64,000 bases of DNA from a virus: the IMG/VR virus record IMGVR_UViG_3300008450_000004, positions 1 to 64,000 of that record, one strand, 5' to 3'. The translations under genes were made by a program, and so were the position numbers. Under the pieces are notes generated by a model. That model saw nothing but the letters and a program-made list of their open reading frames with translations. It did no database searches and had not been told where the DNA came from. The stretch's first letter is position 1. Each line of letters begins with the position of its first letter. Below, piece by piece: positions 42,112 to 50,968 of the stretch.

Positions 42112-42723
42112 ATGGAAATACATTATATTTGGATAGGGAACAATAATATACCTAAAAAATACATATCAAATTACCAAAAATGTGTTGAGTTAAACAAAGG
42201 TTTTAAATTCAATATATGGCAAACGGAAGATTGTTTAAAATTGGTAGAATATTATGATTTAGGGAACATATTTAGTTCCCTATCTTTTATAAGTAAATGT
42301 AATTTGTTAAAATACATAATACTTCAAAGATATGGAGGGATATACACTGATTTTGATATTGTATGGAAGCAACCATTTACTAAAATAATGAATAATTTTA
42401 ATTTTCCTAATGTTGATGTGGTATTAACATCTACAAATGAAAATACTTTAATAGATGATCCTTTTATAATAAGCAAACCTAATATTTTTGGTAGTTGTAT
42501 TACATACTGTAAAAATAGAATTAATTTAAAGTATGATGGTGAAATATATAAAAAAACAAAGCAATTAGTTGTACATTCTTTAGAACCTTTTGGTCCGTTT
42601 GGATTAACAGAATGGTTAAATGCCAATCGAATTAGTTATAGCTATTTTCCACAAGAAATGTTATTAAACAATAATGGGTTTTTAGGTGTTCATGAACAAA
42701 AAAGTATTTGGAAAGCAAAGTAA
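42112..42723 (+). CDS. DXD-type glycosyltransferase (Gly_transf_sug/OCH1-like)
   Basis: 203 residues. IHYIWIGNNNIPKKYISNYQ at the start and KYIILQRYGGIYTDFDIVW with the DxD motif (residues about 76-90) identify the Gly_transf_sug family. It transfers a sugar from a nucleotide donor to an unknown acceptor. The ATG follows the GroEL stop by one base. The -33 box and spacer of the clamp loader promoter overlap its 3' end. Confidence 0.78.
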   Translation: MEIHYIWIGNNNIPKKYISNYQKCVELNKGFKFNIWQTEDCLKLVEYYDLGNIFSSLSFISKCNLLKYIILQRYGGIYTDFDIVWKQPFTKIMNNFNFPNVDVVLTSTNENTLIDDPFIISKPNIFGSCITYCKNRINLKYDGEIYKKTKQLVVHSLEPFGPFGLTEWLNANRISYSYFPQEMLLNNNGFLGVHEQKSIWKAK

Positions 42724-42738
42724 AAAATATTATATTTA
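42707..42738 (+). promoter_or_regulatory. Class I promoter for clamp loader gene, leaderless geometry
   Basis: TTTG at 42707-42710, TATATTTA at 42731-42738, spacer 20 bp, then CAAT and ATG at 42743. It overlaps the end of the glycosyltransferase gene. Confidence 0.65.
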
Positions 42739-42742
42739 CAAT

Positions 42743-43657
42743 ATGAAAAAAGTACATACACTTTGGGTTGAAAAATACCGTAGTCAAACATTAGATCAGT
42801 ATATTGGTAATGAAGAGATTAAAAATCGTATTTCTGATTGCATTACCTCTAATGATATTCCTCATTTTATATTTGCAGGAACAGCAGGTACTGGTAAAAC
42901 TACATTAGCTAAATTAATCGTTAATAATCTTAAATGTGATTATCTTTATTTAAATGCTAGTGATGAAAACGGCATAGATATGATCCGTGAAAAAGTAAAA
43001 GGCTTTGCATCATCAGCATCATTTAATCCTATTAAAATAATAATATTAGATGAAGCAGATTTTTTAACTCAACCAGCACAAGCCGCCTTACGTAATATAA
43101 TTGAAGAATATTCAATAAATACTCGTTTTGTATTAACTTGTAATTATATCGAGCGTTTAATTGAACCTCTTCAATCACGTTGTGAAATTCATAAATTAAT
43201 TCCTCCATCTAAAGGCGAAGTAGCAAAACACGTTTGCATTAATGTATTAGACATAGAAGAAATTACTTATAATATTAAAGATGTAGCTCAAGTAATTAAA
43301 CAACACTATCCAGATATTCGTTCTATTATTAAAAATTTACAAGCTAGTATTAAAGATAATAAGTTTATATTTACAGAAGCTAATATTAATTGGTGTAATA
43401 AAATTATAGAAGTACTACAAAAACCTACTAAAGATAGTTGGATAAATATGCGACAAATTGTATTAAACGCTCAGGTAGATGATTACCAACCATTAATTGA
43501 ACATTTATTTGAAAATATTAATGTATATGGTAAAGGTTATGAAGCTGAAATTACTATTGAATTAGATGAGGCTCAATGGAGATCAAGAACAGTACCTGAT
43601 AAAGAAATCAATATTGCCTCTTTATTAAGTAAAATATTAACAATATTAAAAAAATAA
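42743..43657 (+). CDS. Clamp loader subunit, RFC small-subunit/T4 gp44-like
   Basis: 304 residues from ATG 42743; the longer in-frame start at 42686 lies inside the upstream gene and before the promoter. LWVEKYRSQTLDQYIGNEEI (RFC box), Walker A AGTAGTGKTTLA (residues about 42-53), Walker B IIILDEADFLT (about 96-106), and PLQSRCEIHKL with the SRC arginine finger. It loads the gp45-like clamp onto primer ends. No gp62-type partner is recognisable in the window. Confidence 0.92.
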   Translation: MKKVHTLWVEKYRSQTLDQYIGNEEIKNRISDCITSNDIPHFIFAGTAGTGKTTLAKLIVNNLKCDYLYLNASDENGIDMIREKVKGFASSASFNPIKIIILDEADFLTQPAQAALRNIIEEYSINTRFVLTCNYIERLIEPLQSRCEIHKLIPPSKGEVAKHVCINVLDIEEITYNIKDVAQVIKQHYPDIRSIIKNLQASIKDNKFIFTEANINWCNKIIEVLQKPTKDSWINMRQIVLNAQVDDYQPLIEHLFENINVYGKGYEAEITIELDEAQWRSRTVPDKEINIASLLSKILTILKK

Positions 43658-43705
43658 CATTTAATAAAAGGATAAACTATGTTCCTGTAAGAAATCGAAA
43701 TTTCA

Positions 43706-43713
43706 TATATTTA
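43706..43713 (+). promoter_or_regulatory. Putative class II promoter TATATTTA before homing endonuclease
   Basis: TTTCATATATTTATATACG lies 22 bp before the ATG of the GIY-YIG gene. Same element type as at 24244 and 49679. Confidence 0.4.
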
Positions 43714-43735
43714 TATACGTAAACATATATAAAAT

Positions 43736-44428
43736 ATGAAAAAAACAACATTTATATACTTAATAAAATTATTAGATAATAAAGTATACATAGGAAAAAC
43801 TATAAATATAAAACATAGAGAATCGGCTCATAGAAAAACATTTGGTTCTATTATTAAATTAAATATCATAGATGAAATTGAATCTTTAGATCGTGAGGAC
43901 TGGAAGCCCTTAGAAATAAAATGGATTCAATATTATAAAGATTTAGGGTATGATGTTATAAATAAAAATAAAGGAGGAGGAGGTCCTGAATTTGTTAATG
44001 ATGATATAAGAAAAAAAATAGGATCTAAAAATAGATGTCCTAAACCTGATGGATTTGGAGGTAAACTATCTTTAGCTTTAAAAGGTAGGAAATTTAAAAC
44101 TAATTATGTTTGTACTGAAGAACATAAAGAAGCTATAAGAAAATCTAATAGTAAACCCAACACAGAAGAAACAAAACAGAAAATATCAAATTCATTATTA
44201 AGTAATGGTGGAAATAAAAGAATTAGCCAGAAAAAAAAAGAATGGTTTGAAAACAATAAACATCCATTACTTAGACAAGTAGTACAAATTAATCCTATTA
44301 GTAATAAAATAATTAAAATATGGAACTCTAGATCTGAATTGATAAATAATGGATATACAGGAATACAATATGCTTTAAGTAAAGAAAATCACATATATAA
44401 AAACTCACTTTGGAAATATAACAATTAA
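43736..44428 (+). CDS. GIY-YIG homing endonuclease with NUMOD3 and NUMOD1-like repeats
   Basis: 230 residues. N-terminal FIYLIKLLDNKVYIGKT, INIKHRESAHR (catalytic Arg/His region) and EIKWIQYYKDLGYDVINKNK (Glu) form the GIY-YIG domain. Gly-rich GGGGPEF then NUMOD3 segments (RKKIGSKNR, EETKQKISNSL). C-terminal VVQINPISNKIIKIWNSRSE is NUMOD1/IENR1-like. Inserted immediately after the clamp loader gene. Confidence 0.85.
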   Translation: MKKTTFIYLIKLLDNKVYIGKTINIKHRESAHRKTFGSIIKLNIIDEIESLDREDWKPLEIKWIQYYKDLGYDVINKNKGGGGPEFVNDDIRKKIGSKNRCPKPDGFGGKLSLALKGRKFKTNYVCTEEHKEAIRKSNSKPNTEETKQKISNSLLSNGGNKRISQKKKEWFENNKHPLLRQVVQINPISNKIIKIWNSRSELINNGYTGIQYALSKENHIYKNSLWKYNN

Positions 44429-44435
44429 AAATAAA

Positions 44436-44666
44436 ATGGAAAATAATATTAATGTCTCATTAGACAAAACAACGGAAATTAAATGTAATCAGTGTAATAA
44501 TAATACATTTATTGATGGAGTTATGTTACGTAAAGTATCTAAATTTTTAGTTGGTTCTCCCCAAGATGCTTTAATACCAATCCAAATTATGATTTGTACT
44601 AAATGTCAAACCCCACTAGAAGAAACACTACCAATCCAGTTAAAACAATTACAAAACGCAGAATAA
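44436..44666 (+). CDS. Small zinc-ribbon-like protein
   Basis: 76 residues with KCNQCNNNTFIDG (residues about 17-29) and ICTKCQTPLEE (about 53-63), a CxxC...CxxC pair that would form a zinc ribbon. A similar small protein is often found next to T4-like clamp loader genes in marine phages; function unknown. Overlaps the next ATG by one base. Confidence 0.65.
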   Translation: MENNINVSLDKTTEIKCNQCNNNTFIDGVMLRKVSKFLVGSPQDALIPIQIMICTKCQTPLEETLPIQLKQLQNAE

Positions 44667-44905
44667 TGTTCTGGAGAAAATTAAAAATGATAAAAGCAGA
44701 ATTAGAACAAGAAGTAAAAATTTTAAGGCAATACGTAATCAATCTTAAAGCAGATAAAGATAATCTAACTAGCCAACTTCAACAGGCAGAGGGCCAACTT
44801 AAAATGATGTCATTATCTTTAGAATCCCTTAATGAGGAATTGAGAATGCGTAGATCACAAGAGGAAGTGGATAAAAGATTTAATGATGATTCAAAATATT
44901 ATTAA
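44666..44905 (+). CDS. Small coiled-coil protein
   Basis: 79 residues from ATG 44666; the longer in-frame start at 44603 lies inside the previous gene. Strong heptad pattern (LEQEVKILRQYVINLKADKD, LTSQLQQAEGQLKMM). One-base overlaps with both neighbours. Probably an oligomeric structural or regulatory helper; not recognised. Confidence 0.6.
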   Translation: MFWRKLKMIKAELEQEVKILRQYVINLKADKDNLTSQLQQAEGQLKMMSLSLESLNEELRMRRSQEEVDKRFNDDSKYY

Positions 44906-45294
44906 TGGAAGATAAAAAAATTACTATCTGGGATCATATTAAAAACATAACCGTTCAAAAAGGAGAATACTTAGGAGATGAAGGTTTTAATAATTGGATG
45001 TGTAACAGGATATTAAGTATGAATAGAGATTATTGTGAAGTAGTAAATTATATTCAAAAAAATACATGGCAGATAAAAGGTGAGTATTTATATAACTTAT
45101 ATAAAGATATTATTCCTACACAATATGTGTATTCAAAGTATATTAAAGCACAAAATAAAAAGGAATATAAGGAAGATATATTAGAAGCTGTACAATTATA
45201 TTTTGAGGTAAGTAAAAGAGAAGCTAAAGAATATATTGAAATGTTACCAGAAAACGAATTAAATAGTGTTGTATTACAAGTAAATGGAAAATAA
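44905..45294 (+). CDS. Unknown helical protein
   Basis: 129 residues beginning EDKKITIWDHIKNITVQKGE. The region FNNWMCNRILSMNRDYCEVV and the end IEMLPENELNSVVLQV resemble small phage proteins of the T4 clamp loader accessory region in marine phages, such as gp62-like subunits. That is context-based and weak. Start overlaps the previous stop by one base. Confidence 0.55.
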   Translation: MEDKKITIWDHIKNITVQKGEYLGDEGFNNWMCNRILSMNRDYCEVVNYIQKNTWQIKGEYLYNLYKDIIPTQYVYSKYIKAQNKKEYKEDILEAVQLYFEVSKREAKEYIEMLPENELNSVVLQVNGK

Positions 45295-45328
45295 ATAATT
45301 AAAAAATTTTAAAACATAATATAAAAAT

Positions 45329-45637
45329 ATGAGCGTTATAGGAGAATTTTGGGAAGAAAAAGTAAACAGAGAGTATATTCAAAAACCAGAAGATGCTATT
45401 ACTACATCGGTAATGGAAGATTTAAAACGTAGAGCTGATCTAGGTATTAAAAAATATGGTACTACTTTATCTTCTAATAATAACGATGATTTTATAAACC
45501 ATGCTTATGAAGAAGCACTTGATCTTGCTCAATATTTAAAAAAAGAAATGTCTATTATTCCTATATTGAAACAAACAATTAATCAATATCCTAATGATAT
45601 TGAATTAGGAAAAATAATCAGACAAATTTATGGCTAA
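45329..45637 (+). CDS. MazG-like/DUF550-type nucleotide hydrolase candidate
   Basis: 102 residues. DLKRRADLGIKKYGTTLS (residues about 31-48) and HAYEEALDLAQYLKKE (about 57-72) fit the 'GxxKYGT ... EEalDl..Yl' pattern of small phage dATP/dGTP diphosphohydrolase or MazG-like proteins, where the Glu residues bind Mg. Activity is unproven. It overlaps the nuclease gene by 8 bp. Confidence 0.55.
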   Translation: MSVIGEFWEEKVNREYIQKPEDAITTSVMEDLKRRADLGIKKYGTTLSSNNNDDFINHAYEEALDLAQYLKKEMSIIPILKQTINQYPNDIELGKIIRQIYG

Positions 45638-46601
45638 ATATATTAAATCAAATACAGATTTTAATGGTTTACCTAAACCTAATAGAGTTAAATCTAAAAA
45701 CAAATTACCTTTATGGAAATTTATTCCTAAAGATATTGATTTCTCTTATCAAAAAGTAATATCATTTTCACAATATCAAACATATGAACAATGTAATTAC
45801 AAATGGTATAAACAAAGTGTAGAAAAGGTAATACCCTTTATTCCAAATATGAATCTAGTATTTGGTACAGCTATACATCATGTCTTTCAACATTATTTAA
45901 AAACAGGTTATGAGATTTCATTTACTGCGGCAGATAAAGAAGACATATTTGGTTTATTACAAACTAAATTAACAGAGGAATATCAAACTCAATACAAAAA
46001 ATATGGTAAACATTTTTCGAATCCTGAAGAAATGGCTGAGTTTTATGATGATGGTGTTGCTATATTAGAGTGGTTTAAGAAAAAACGTAAAATATATTTT
46101 TCTAGTAAAGGTTCTCAATTAGTAGGTATTGAAATGCCACTACAAAAAGAAATAAGTAAAAATGTAATATATCAAGGTTATATTGATTTAGTTATGTATG
46201 ATGAAGATTTAGATAAAGTAAAAATATATGATATAAAAACCTCTACTAAAGGTTGGAATAACTATGATAAGAAAAATGAATATAAAATAGCACAAGTATT
46301 ATTATATAAACAATTTTTTTCTGAATTATATTGTTATCCAATAGATAAAATTGATGTTGAATTCTTAATATTAAAACGTAAAGCAGAACCAAATGAATTT
46401 ACTGATTATCCTAAAAGAATACAAGAATTTAAACCAGCTAATGGTAAAATAAAACTTAAACAGAGTCAGGAAAGATTTAATAGTTTTGTTAAAAATTGTT
46501 TTGATAATAATGGCAAACCTATAGTTAAAGAACACACTAAAAACATAAGTAAATTATGTGAGTGGTGTCCTATAAATAATACTAATCTTTGTATAAAATA
46601 A
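45630..46601 (+). CDS. RecB/Cas4-like PD-(D/E)XK nuclease with Fe-S cysteines
   Basis: 323 residues. ISFSQYQTYEQCNYKWYKQS (residues about 44-63) supplies the first Cys, and FGTAIHHVFQHYL (about 78-90) the His motif. GYIDLVMYDE (Asp) and VKIYDIKTSTKGW (DxK, about 198-210) form the nuclease core. The C-terminal CEWCPINNTNLC supplies three more Cys. The CX(n)CxxCx5-6C set is the 4Fe-4S arrangement of Cas4/AddB-type nucleases. Likely acts in DNA recombination or processing; not part of a CRISPR locus here. Confidence 0.8.
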   Translation: MAKYIKSNTDFNGLPKPNRVKSKNKLPLWKFIPKDIDFSYQKVISFSQYQTYEQCNYKWYKQSVEKVIPFIPNMNLVFGTAIHHVFQHYLKTGYEISFTAADKEDIFGLLQTKLTEEYQTQYKKYGKHFSNPEEMAEFYDDGVAILEWFKKKRKIYFSSKGSQLVGIEMPLQKEISKNVIYQGYIDLVMYDEDLDKVKIYDIKTSTKGWNNYDKKNEYKIAQVLLYKQFFSELYCYPIDKIDVEFLILKRKAEPNEFTDYPKRIQEFKPANGKIKLKQSQERFNSFVKNCFDNNGKPIVKEHTKNISKLCEWCPINNTNLCIK

Positions 46602-46623
46602 TTGTTGTTTTTGTATTTTTGTA

Positions 46624-46631
46624 TATATTTA
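46624..46631 (+). promoter_or_regulatory. Putative promoter TATATTTA before RHH gene
   Basis: GTATATATTTATATAC lies 20 bp before the ATG at 46652. A TTG at 19 bp upstream is only a weak -33 match. Confidence 0.4.
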
Positions 46632-46651
46632 TATACATCAAATATATAATT

Positions 46652-46858
46652 ATGAATAAAAATAAAGACATGGTACTAACTTCAGTAAAACTTCCAGAAA
46701 AGTTATTTGAAGATTTTAAAGTAAATTGCATTAAAAATAAATTTAGCATCCAAAAATTAACAGAAAGATCAATGTATTTATACATGACTAATCCTGAATT
46801 TAAAAAAGAAATACACAATGTTTTAGACACGTTTTTTACGGGTAGCTCAGAAAATTAA
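46652..46858 (+). CDS. Small ribbon-helix-helix-like DNA-binding protein
   Basis: 68 residues from ATG 46652; a longer frame from 46589 would run through the promoter element and overlap the nuclease gene. VLTSVKLPEKLFEDFKVNCI, then KNKFSIQKLTERSMYLYM, fits a ribbon-helix-helix (beta strand VKLP, then two helices). Likely a transcriptional regulator. Confidence 0.55.
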   Translation: MNKNKDMVLTSVKLPEKLFEDFKVNCIKNKFSIQKLTERSMYLYMTNPEFKKEIHNVLDTFFTGSSEN

Positions 46859-46877
46859 TTAATAAAGTATATAAGTT

Positions 46878-48338
46878 ATGGAAAAAAAAGGTTATATCCC
46901 TAAGGATCAACGTAAAAAAATACTTCTTTTATGTGACGATATTAGAATGCACTCAGGTATTTCTACTATGGCTCGCGAATTAGTAGTAGGTACAGCCCAT
47001 GTATTTAATTGGGTTAATATTGGAGGAGCAATCCAGCACTCTGAAGCAGGTAAACGATTAGATTTAAGTGAGGATAGTAGTAAAATAACAGGAATTAAAG
47101 ATGCTAGTGTATTTTTATATCCAACAAATGGATATGGAGATCAATCATTAGTAACTCAAATTATGAATATTGAAAAGCCGGATGCATTAATGATATTTAC
47201 TGATCCTAGATATTGGGTTTGGTTATTCCAGATGGAACATGAGATTCGTATTAAAACTCCTATAATATATCTTAATATATGGGACGACTTACCTTATCCT
47301 ATGTATAATAAGTCGTTTTATGAGTCATGTGATGCTTTATTAGCTATAAGTAAACAAACAGAAAATATTAACAAAGTAGTATTAGGTGAATTAAGTAAAG
47401 ACAAAGTAATTAAATATGTACCTCATGGTATAAATGAAGACCATTTCTTCCCTATCACTACAGATAAACCAGAATACCTATCATTACAAGAATTTAAAAA
47501 ACGTTTATTTAATAATAAACAGTATGATTTTACTTTATTATATAACGCTAGAAATATTCGTCGCAAATCAGTTCCAGATCTAATGTTAGCATGGAAAATG
47601 TTTGTTGATGAATTACCAGAGGATAAAGCAAAGAAAACAGCATTTGTTTTACACACCCAAGCAATTGATGAAAACGGTACAGATTTAATAGCTGTAAAAG
47701 AAATGTTATTTGGAAACCATGATAAATACAATATTATATTTTCAAATCAAAAATTAGAAGTTAATGGAATGAATTTATTATACAATTCAGCAGATGCTAT
47801 TGCTTTAATAAGTTCAAATGAAGGATGGGGATTATCATTAACAGAAGCAATGATGTGTGGTAAACCAATTATAGCAACTGTTACAGGTGGTATGCAAGAT
47901 CAAATGCGTTTTGAAGACGAAAATGGTGAATGGATTAAGTTTACTGAAGAATTTGGCTCAAACCATAAAGGTAAATTTAAAAAACATGGTAAATGGGCGT
48001 TTCCTATATTCCCTAGCAATGTCAGCTTAATCGGCTCAGTTCCAACACCTTACATTTATGATGATAGAGCCCAACCAGAAGATGTAGCTACCGAAATACA
48101 AAAAATATATACTATTAAAACCAATTCTCCTGCGGAATATAATGAGATAGCTCAAGAGGCACGTAAGTGGGTGATTTCGGATGAATCGATGATGTCTGCG
48201 CGTTTAATGTGCAAAAATTTTATTGATGGGGTTAATGAAACATTTACTAAATGGACACCAAGAGAATTATTTTCATTCACTAAAGTAGAACAATTAGATC
48301 AACCAAAACATTACGTTAAACACCCAATTTCAAAATAA
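46878..48338 (+). CDS. GT4-type glycosyltransferase
   Basis: 486 residues. N-terminal ILLLCDDIRMHSGISTMARE is the Rossmann start of GT-B enzymes. The C-terminal half has YNARNIRRKSVPDLMLAW and SSNEGWGLSLTEAMMCGKPI, with the EX7E-type Glu of GT4. Acceptor unknown. The start has the AAGTTATG context. The following gene is a related GT-B enzyme 10 bp downstream. Confidence 0.82.
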   Translation: MEKKGYIPKDQRKKILLLCDDIRMHSGISTMARELVVGTAHVFNWVNIGGAIQHSEAGKRLDLSEDSSKITGIKDASVFLYPTNGYGDQSLVTQIMNIEKPDALMIFTDPRYWVWLFQMEHEIRIKTPIIYLNIWDDLPYPMYNKSFYESCDALLAISKQTENINKVVLGELSKDKVIKYVPHGINEDHFFPITTDKPEYLSLQEFKKRLFNNKQYDFTLLYNARNIRRKSVPDLMLAWKMFVDELPEDKAKKTAFVLHTQAIDENGTDLIAVKEMLFGNHDKYNIIFSNQKLEVNGMNLLYNSADAIALISSNEGWGLSLTEAMMCGKPIIATVTGGMQDQMRFEDENGEWIKFTEEFGSNHKGKFKKHGKWAFPIFPSNVSLIGSVPTPYIYDDRAQPEDVATEIQKIYTIKTNSPAEYNEIAQEARKWVISDESMMSARLMCKNFIDGVNETFTKWTPRELFSFTKVEQLDQPKHYVKHPISK

Positions 48339-48348
48339 GAATAAAAAT

Positions 48349-49665
48349 ATGAATAAACCATTATTTGTTATATCATGCCCAATAGACTGCTATAGCGGAT
48401 ATTCAGCGCGCTCAAGAGACATCGTTAAAGCTTTACTAAAAACAAACAAATACGATATCAAAATTCTACCTCAGAGATGGGGTTCAACATCATTTGGATT
48501 TTTAAAAGCAGATAATCCTGAACATAAACAAATTCTAGATTGTATTTTACCTCAACCCCAGTTACCTAAACAACCTGATGTATGGATGCAAATTACAGTT
48601 CCAAATGAATTTCAAGCTGTAGGTAAATTTAATATAGGCGTAACCGCAGGTATTGAAACTACTATTTGTGATTCTAGTTGGATTGAAGGTTTAAATAGAA
48701 TGAATCTAAATTTAGTATCATCAGAACATGCTAAAGCAGTATTTAAAAATTCTAAATTTGAAGCTCGTAATCAACAAACAGGCCAAGTTGAAAAAGTAAT
48801 TGAACTAACATCACCGGTAGAGGTATTATTCGAAGGAGCAGATATTAATATCTATAAAAAGTTAGATACCTTGTCTGAGAATGATTTAACTCAAACATTA
48901 GATGCTATCCCTGAAAAGTTTGCTTTCTTATTTGTAGGACATTGGTTACAAGGTGCTTTAGGTGAAGATAGAAAAAATGTAGGAATGATGATTAAAACGT
49001 TTTTAGAAACATTTAAAAATATTAAAGACAAACCAGCATTAATTATAAAAACACAAGGAGCTACTGCATCTATTATAGATAAAAATGAAATACTAGATAA
49101 AATTAGACAAATACAAGCGTTAGTAGACAGTAAAGACTTACCTAATATATATTTGTTACATGGTATGTTTGATGATGAAGAAATGAATATGTTATATAAT
49201 CATCCAAAAATAAAAGCGCATGTAACCTTTACTAAAGGTGAAGGGTTTGGTCGTCCATTATTAGAAGCATCTATTTCAGCTAAACCAGTAATAGCTCCTA
49301 ATTGGAGTGGACATATAGATTTCTTACATAAAGATTTCTCAGTATTATTACCAGGTCAAGTAACTCAAATTCATCCATCTGCAGTAATACAAAATATGCT
49401 TATTCCGGAATCAGGTTGGTTTACAGTAGATTATAAAATAGTCTCTGACAATTTAAGAGATGTTCATAAAAACTATAAAAATTATGTTGAAGGAGCCAAA
49501 AGACAAGCGTATCATTCAAGAACAGAATTTAATTTGGATAAAATGGGTATTGCTTTGGATAATCTTACGGATAGTAAAATTCCTAAATTAACTGTTCTTA
49601 AACTTCCTACTCTTAAACGTATTGAGCTTCCCAAAACAGATAAAATTAAATCCCAAATCAAGTAA
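48349..49665 (+). CDS. GT4-type glycosyltransferase (second)
   Basis: 438 residues. SCPIDCYSGYSARSRDIVKA at the start (donor/acceptor loop), a Rossmann C-terminal domain with FLFVGHWLQGALGEDRKN, and FTKGEGFGRPLLEASISAKP carrying the GT4 Glu motif. It is co-transcribed with the upstream GT. Together they may add a disaccharide or short glycan to phage DNA, virion protein or host surface polymer; the substrate cannot be read from sequence. Confidence 0.82.
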   Translation: MNKPLFVISCPIDCYSGYSARSRDIVKALLKTNKYDIKILPQRWGSTSFGFLKADNPEHKQILDCILPQPQLPKQPDVWMQITVPNEFQAVGKFNIGVTAGIETTICDSSWIEGLNRMNLNLVSSEHAKAVFKNSKFEARNQQTGQVEKVIELTSPVEVLFEGADINIYKKLDTLSENDLTQTLDAIPEKFAFLFVGHWLQGALGEDRKNVGMMIKTFLETFKNIKDKPALIIKTQGATASIIDKNEILDKIRQIQALVDSKDLPNIYLLHGMFDDEEMNMLYNHPKIKAHVTFTKGEGFGRPLLEASISAKPVIAPNWSGHIDFLHKDFSVLLPGQVTQIHPSAVIQNMLIPESGWFTVDYKIVSDNLRDVHKNYKNYVEGAKRQAYHSRTEFNLDKMGIALDNLTDSKIPKLTVLKLPTLKRIELPKTDKIKSQIK

Positions 49666-49678
49666 AGTTAAATTTTTG

Positions 49679-49686
49679 TATATTTA
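49679..49686 (+). promoter_or_regulatory. Putative class II promoter TATATTTA before homing endonuclease
   Basis: TATATTTATTGTAAAT lies 15 bp before the GIY-YIG ATG. No TTTG at the right spacing. Confidence 0.4.
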
Positions 49687-49701
49687 TTGTAAATAACAAT
49701 T

Positions 49702-50370
49702 ATGATAATTATATATGTTTTAGAAAAAAATAATGTTCCTTTTTATGTAGGTAAATGTAATAATATTAATGTAAGATTTTGTCAACATAAAAAAACATAT
49801 GGTTTGGATATTAATATTAAAGTACTGGAGTTAGTAGATGATAAAGAATGGAAAGATAAAGAAAGATATTATATATTGTTACATGAATCTAAAGGATTTA
49901 AATTAGAAAATAAGAATAAAGGTGGAGGTGGTCCTACTAATTTAAATGATATATCTAGACAAAAAATAACAGATAGTAAAACAGGAAATCATTATAAATT
50001 AAAAAATATTCCTGAAGGAGAAATAGAAAAATTATATGAATATAATAATATCCAACAAATATCAGAATTATTAAATTTAACATTTCCTACTGTAAAAAAA
50101 TATCTAATAAATAAAAATATTTATATTAAGTATAAAAATAAACCTTCCATAAATGAAGAAACAAAAAGAAATTTTAAAAATAGAAAACATAGAGATGGAA
50201 AACCAATAATTCAATTAGATAAAAATAATAATATAATTAATGATTTTAATAGTATATCTGAAGCATGTATATATCTTAATAAACCAAAACGAGAAGGAGA
50301 TATAACAGCTGCTTGTCAAGGTAAACAAAAAACAGCTTTTGGATATAAATGGAAATATAAAGAAAAATAA
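49702..50370 (+). CDS. GIY-YIG homing endonuclease with NUMOD1-like C-terminus
   Basis: 222 residues. IIYVLEKNNVPFYVGKCNNI (GIY-YIG variant YV...YVG), NVRFCQHKKTYG, and KDKERYYILLHE with the Glu. The Gly-rich linker GGGGPTN matches the 43736 enzyme. C-terminal PIIQLDKNNNIINDFNSISE and GKQKTAFGYKWKYKEK are NUMOD1-like. Sited between the GT4 pair and a run of small genes. Confidence 0.83.
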   Translation: MIIIYVLEKNNVPFYVGKCNNINVRFCQHKKTYGLDINIKVLELVDDKEWKDKERYYILLHESKGFKLENKNKGGGGPTNLNDISRQKITDSKTGNHYKLKNIPEGEIEKLYEYNNIQQISELLNLTFPTVKKYLINKNIYIKYKNKPSINEETKRNFKNRKHRDGKPIIQLDKNNNIINDFNSISEACIYLNKPKREGDITAACQGKQKTAFGYKWKYKEK

Positions 50371-50380
50371 GATAAATAAA

Positions 50381-50572
50381 ATGGAAAAAATAGAAATAAT
50401 CAAAACATTTTTTATTAATTTTAATTATTTAAAAGATCAATTTGTTAATAGTCTGATGACATTAAATAATGAGAGACTTTTAGTTAATGAAATTAAAAAG
50501 AAACAATATTTAGTATCTGATACTAAACCTAATCCTGAGTTATTTGATAAATATAAAAAAATCATAAAATGA
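50381..50572 (+). CDS. Small unknown protein
   Basis: 63 residues from ATG 50381; an earlier in-frame ATG at 50339 lies inside the endonuclease gene. Helical and basic (EIIKTFFINFNYLKDQFVNS, KKKQYLVSDTKPNPELFDKY). Overlaps the next gene by 4 bp. Not recognised. Confidence 0.5.
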   Translation: MEKIEIIKTFFINFNYLKDQFVNSLMTLNNERLLVNEIKKKQYLVSDTKPNPELFDKYKKIIK

Positions 50573-50967
50573 AGGAACAACTAATTAATTGCCCACGTTG
50601 TAATTCAAACGCATGCTCAGAAATGTCAGATGGAAATATAACCATCTGGCAATGTATGGGTTGTGGGTTTACATCTAACACCTTCTTAACAGAAGAGAAC
50701 TCAGTAAAGTATAAAGAAGTATTACCTGAATTGTATAAGGATCTTGAATTTATAGACGAAAAAGGATTACATTGGTACCCAACATCAGTAGCAATGGATG
50801 ATAAATCAATGGTATTTGCTGAAGGTATTTCTATAGAAAATTGGAAATGGTCTGCAGTACAATCGAAAGATGGTAAACCTGATATGACTACTAAAAAAGA
50901 ATTTGATGGAAATGATTTCCTTGAAGCTTTAGATTATGTAGGTTATTTTAAATCTAATTCAAAATAA
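50569..50967 (+). CDS. Zinc-ribbon protein of a conserved phage family
   Basis: 132 residues. CPRCNSNACSEMSDGNITIW then QCMGCGFTSN (residues about 8-38) forms a zinc ribbon with CxxC...CxxC. The rest (DLEFIDEKGLHWYPTSVAMD, FAEGISIENWKWSAVQ) resembles a hypothetical family widespread in T4-like marine phages. Function unknown. Confidence 0.65.
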   Translation: MKEQLINCPRCNSNACSEMSDGNITIWQCMGCGFTSNTFLTEENSVKYKEVLPELYKDLEFIDEKGLHWYPTSVAMDDKSMVFAEGISIENWKWSAVQSKDGKPDMTTKKEFDGNDFLEALDYVGYFKSNSK

Positions 50968-50968
50968 T

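Noticed and set aside
42686-42742. Upstream in-frame ATG of the clamp loader
   Set aside because: It lies in the glycosyltransferase gene and ahead of a good promoter; the start at 42743 begins the RFC-box protein correctly.
45630-46601. Cas4 of a CRISPR system
   Set aside because: No repeats or other cas genes are present; it is a phage RecB-like nuclease.
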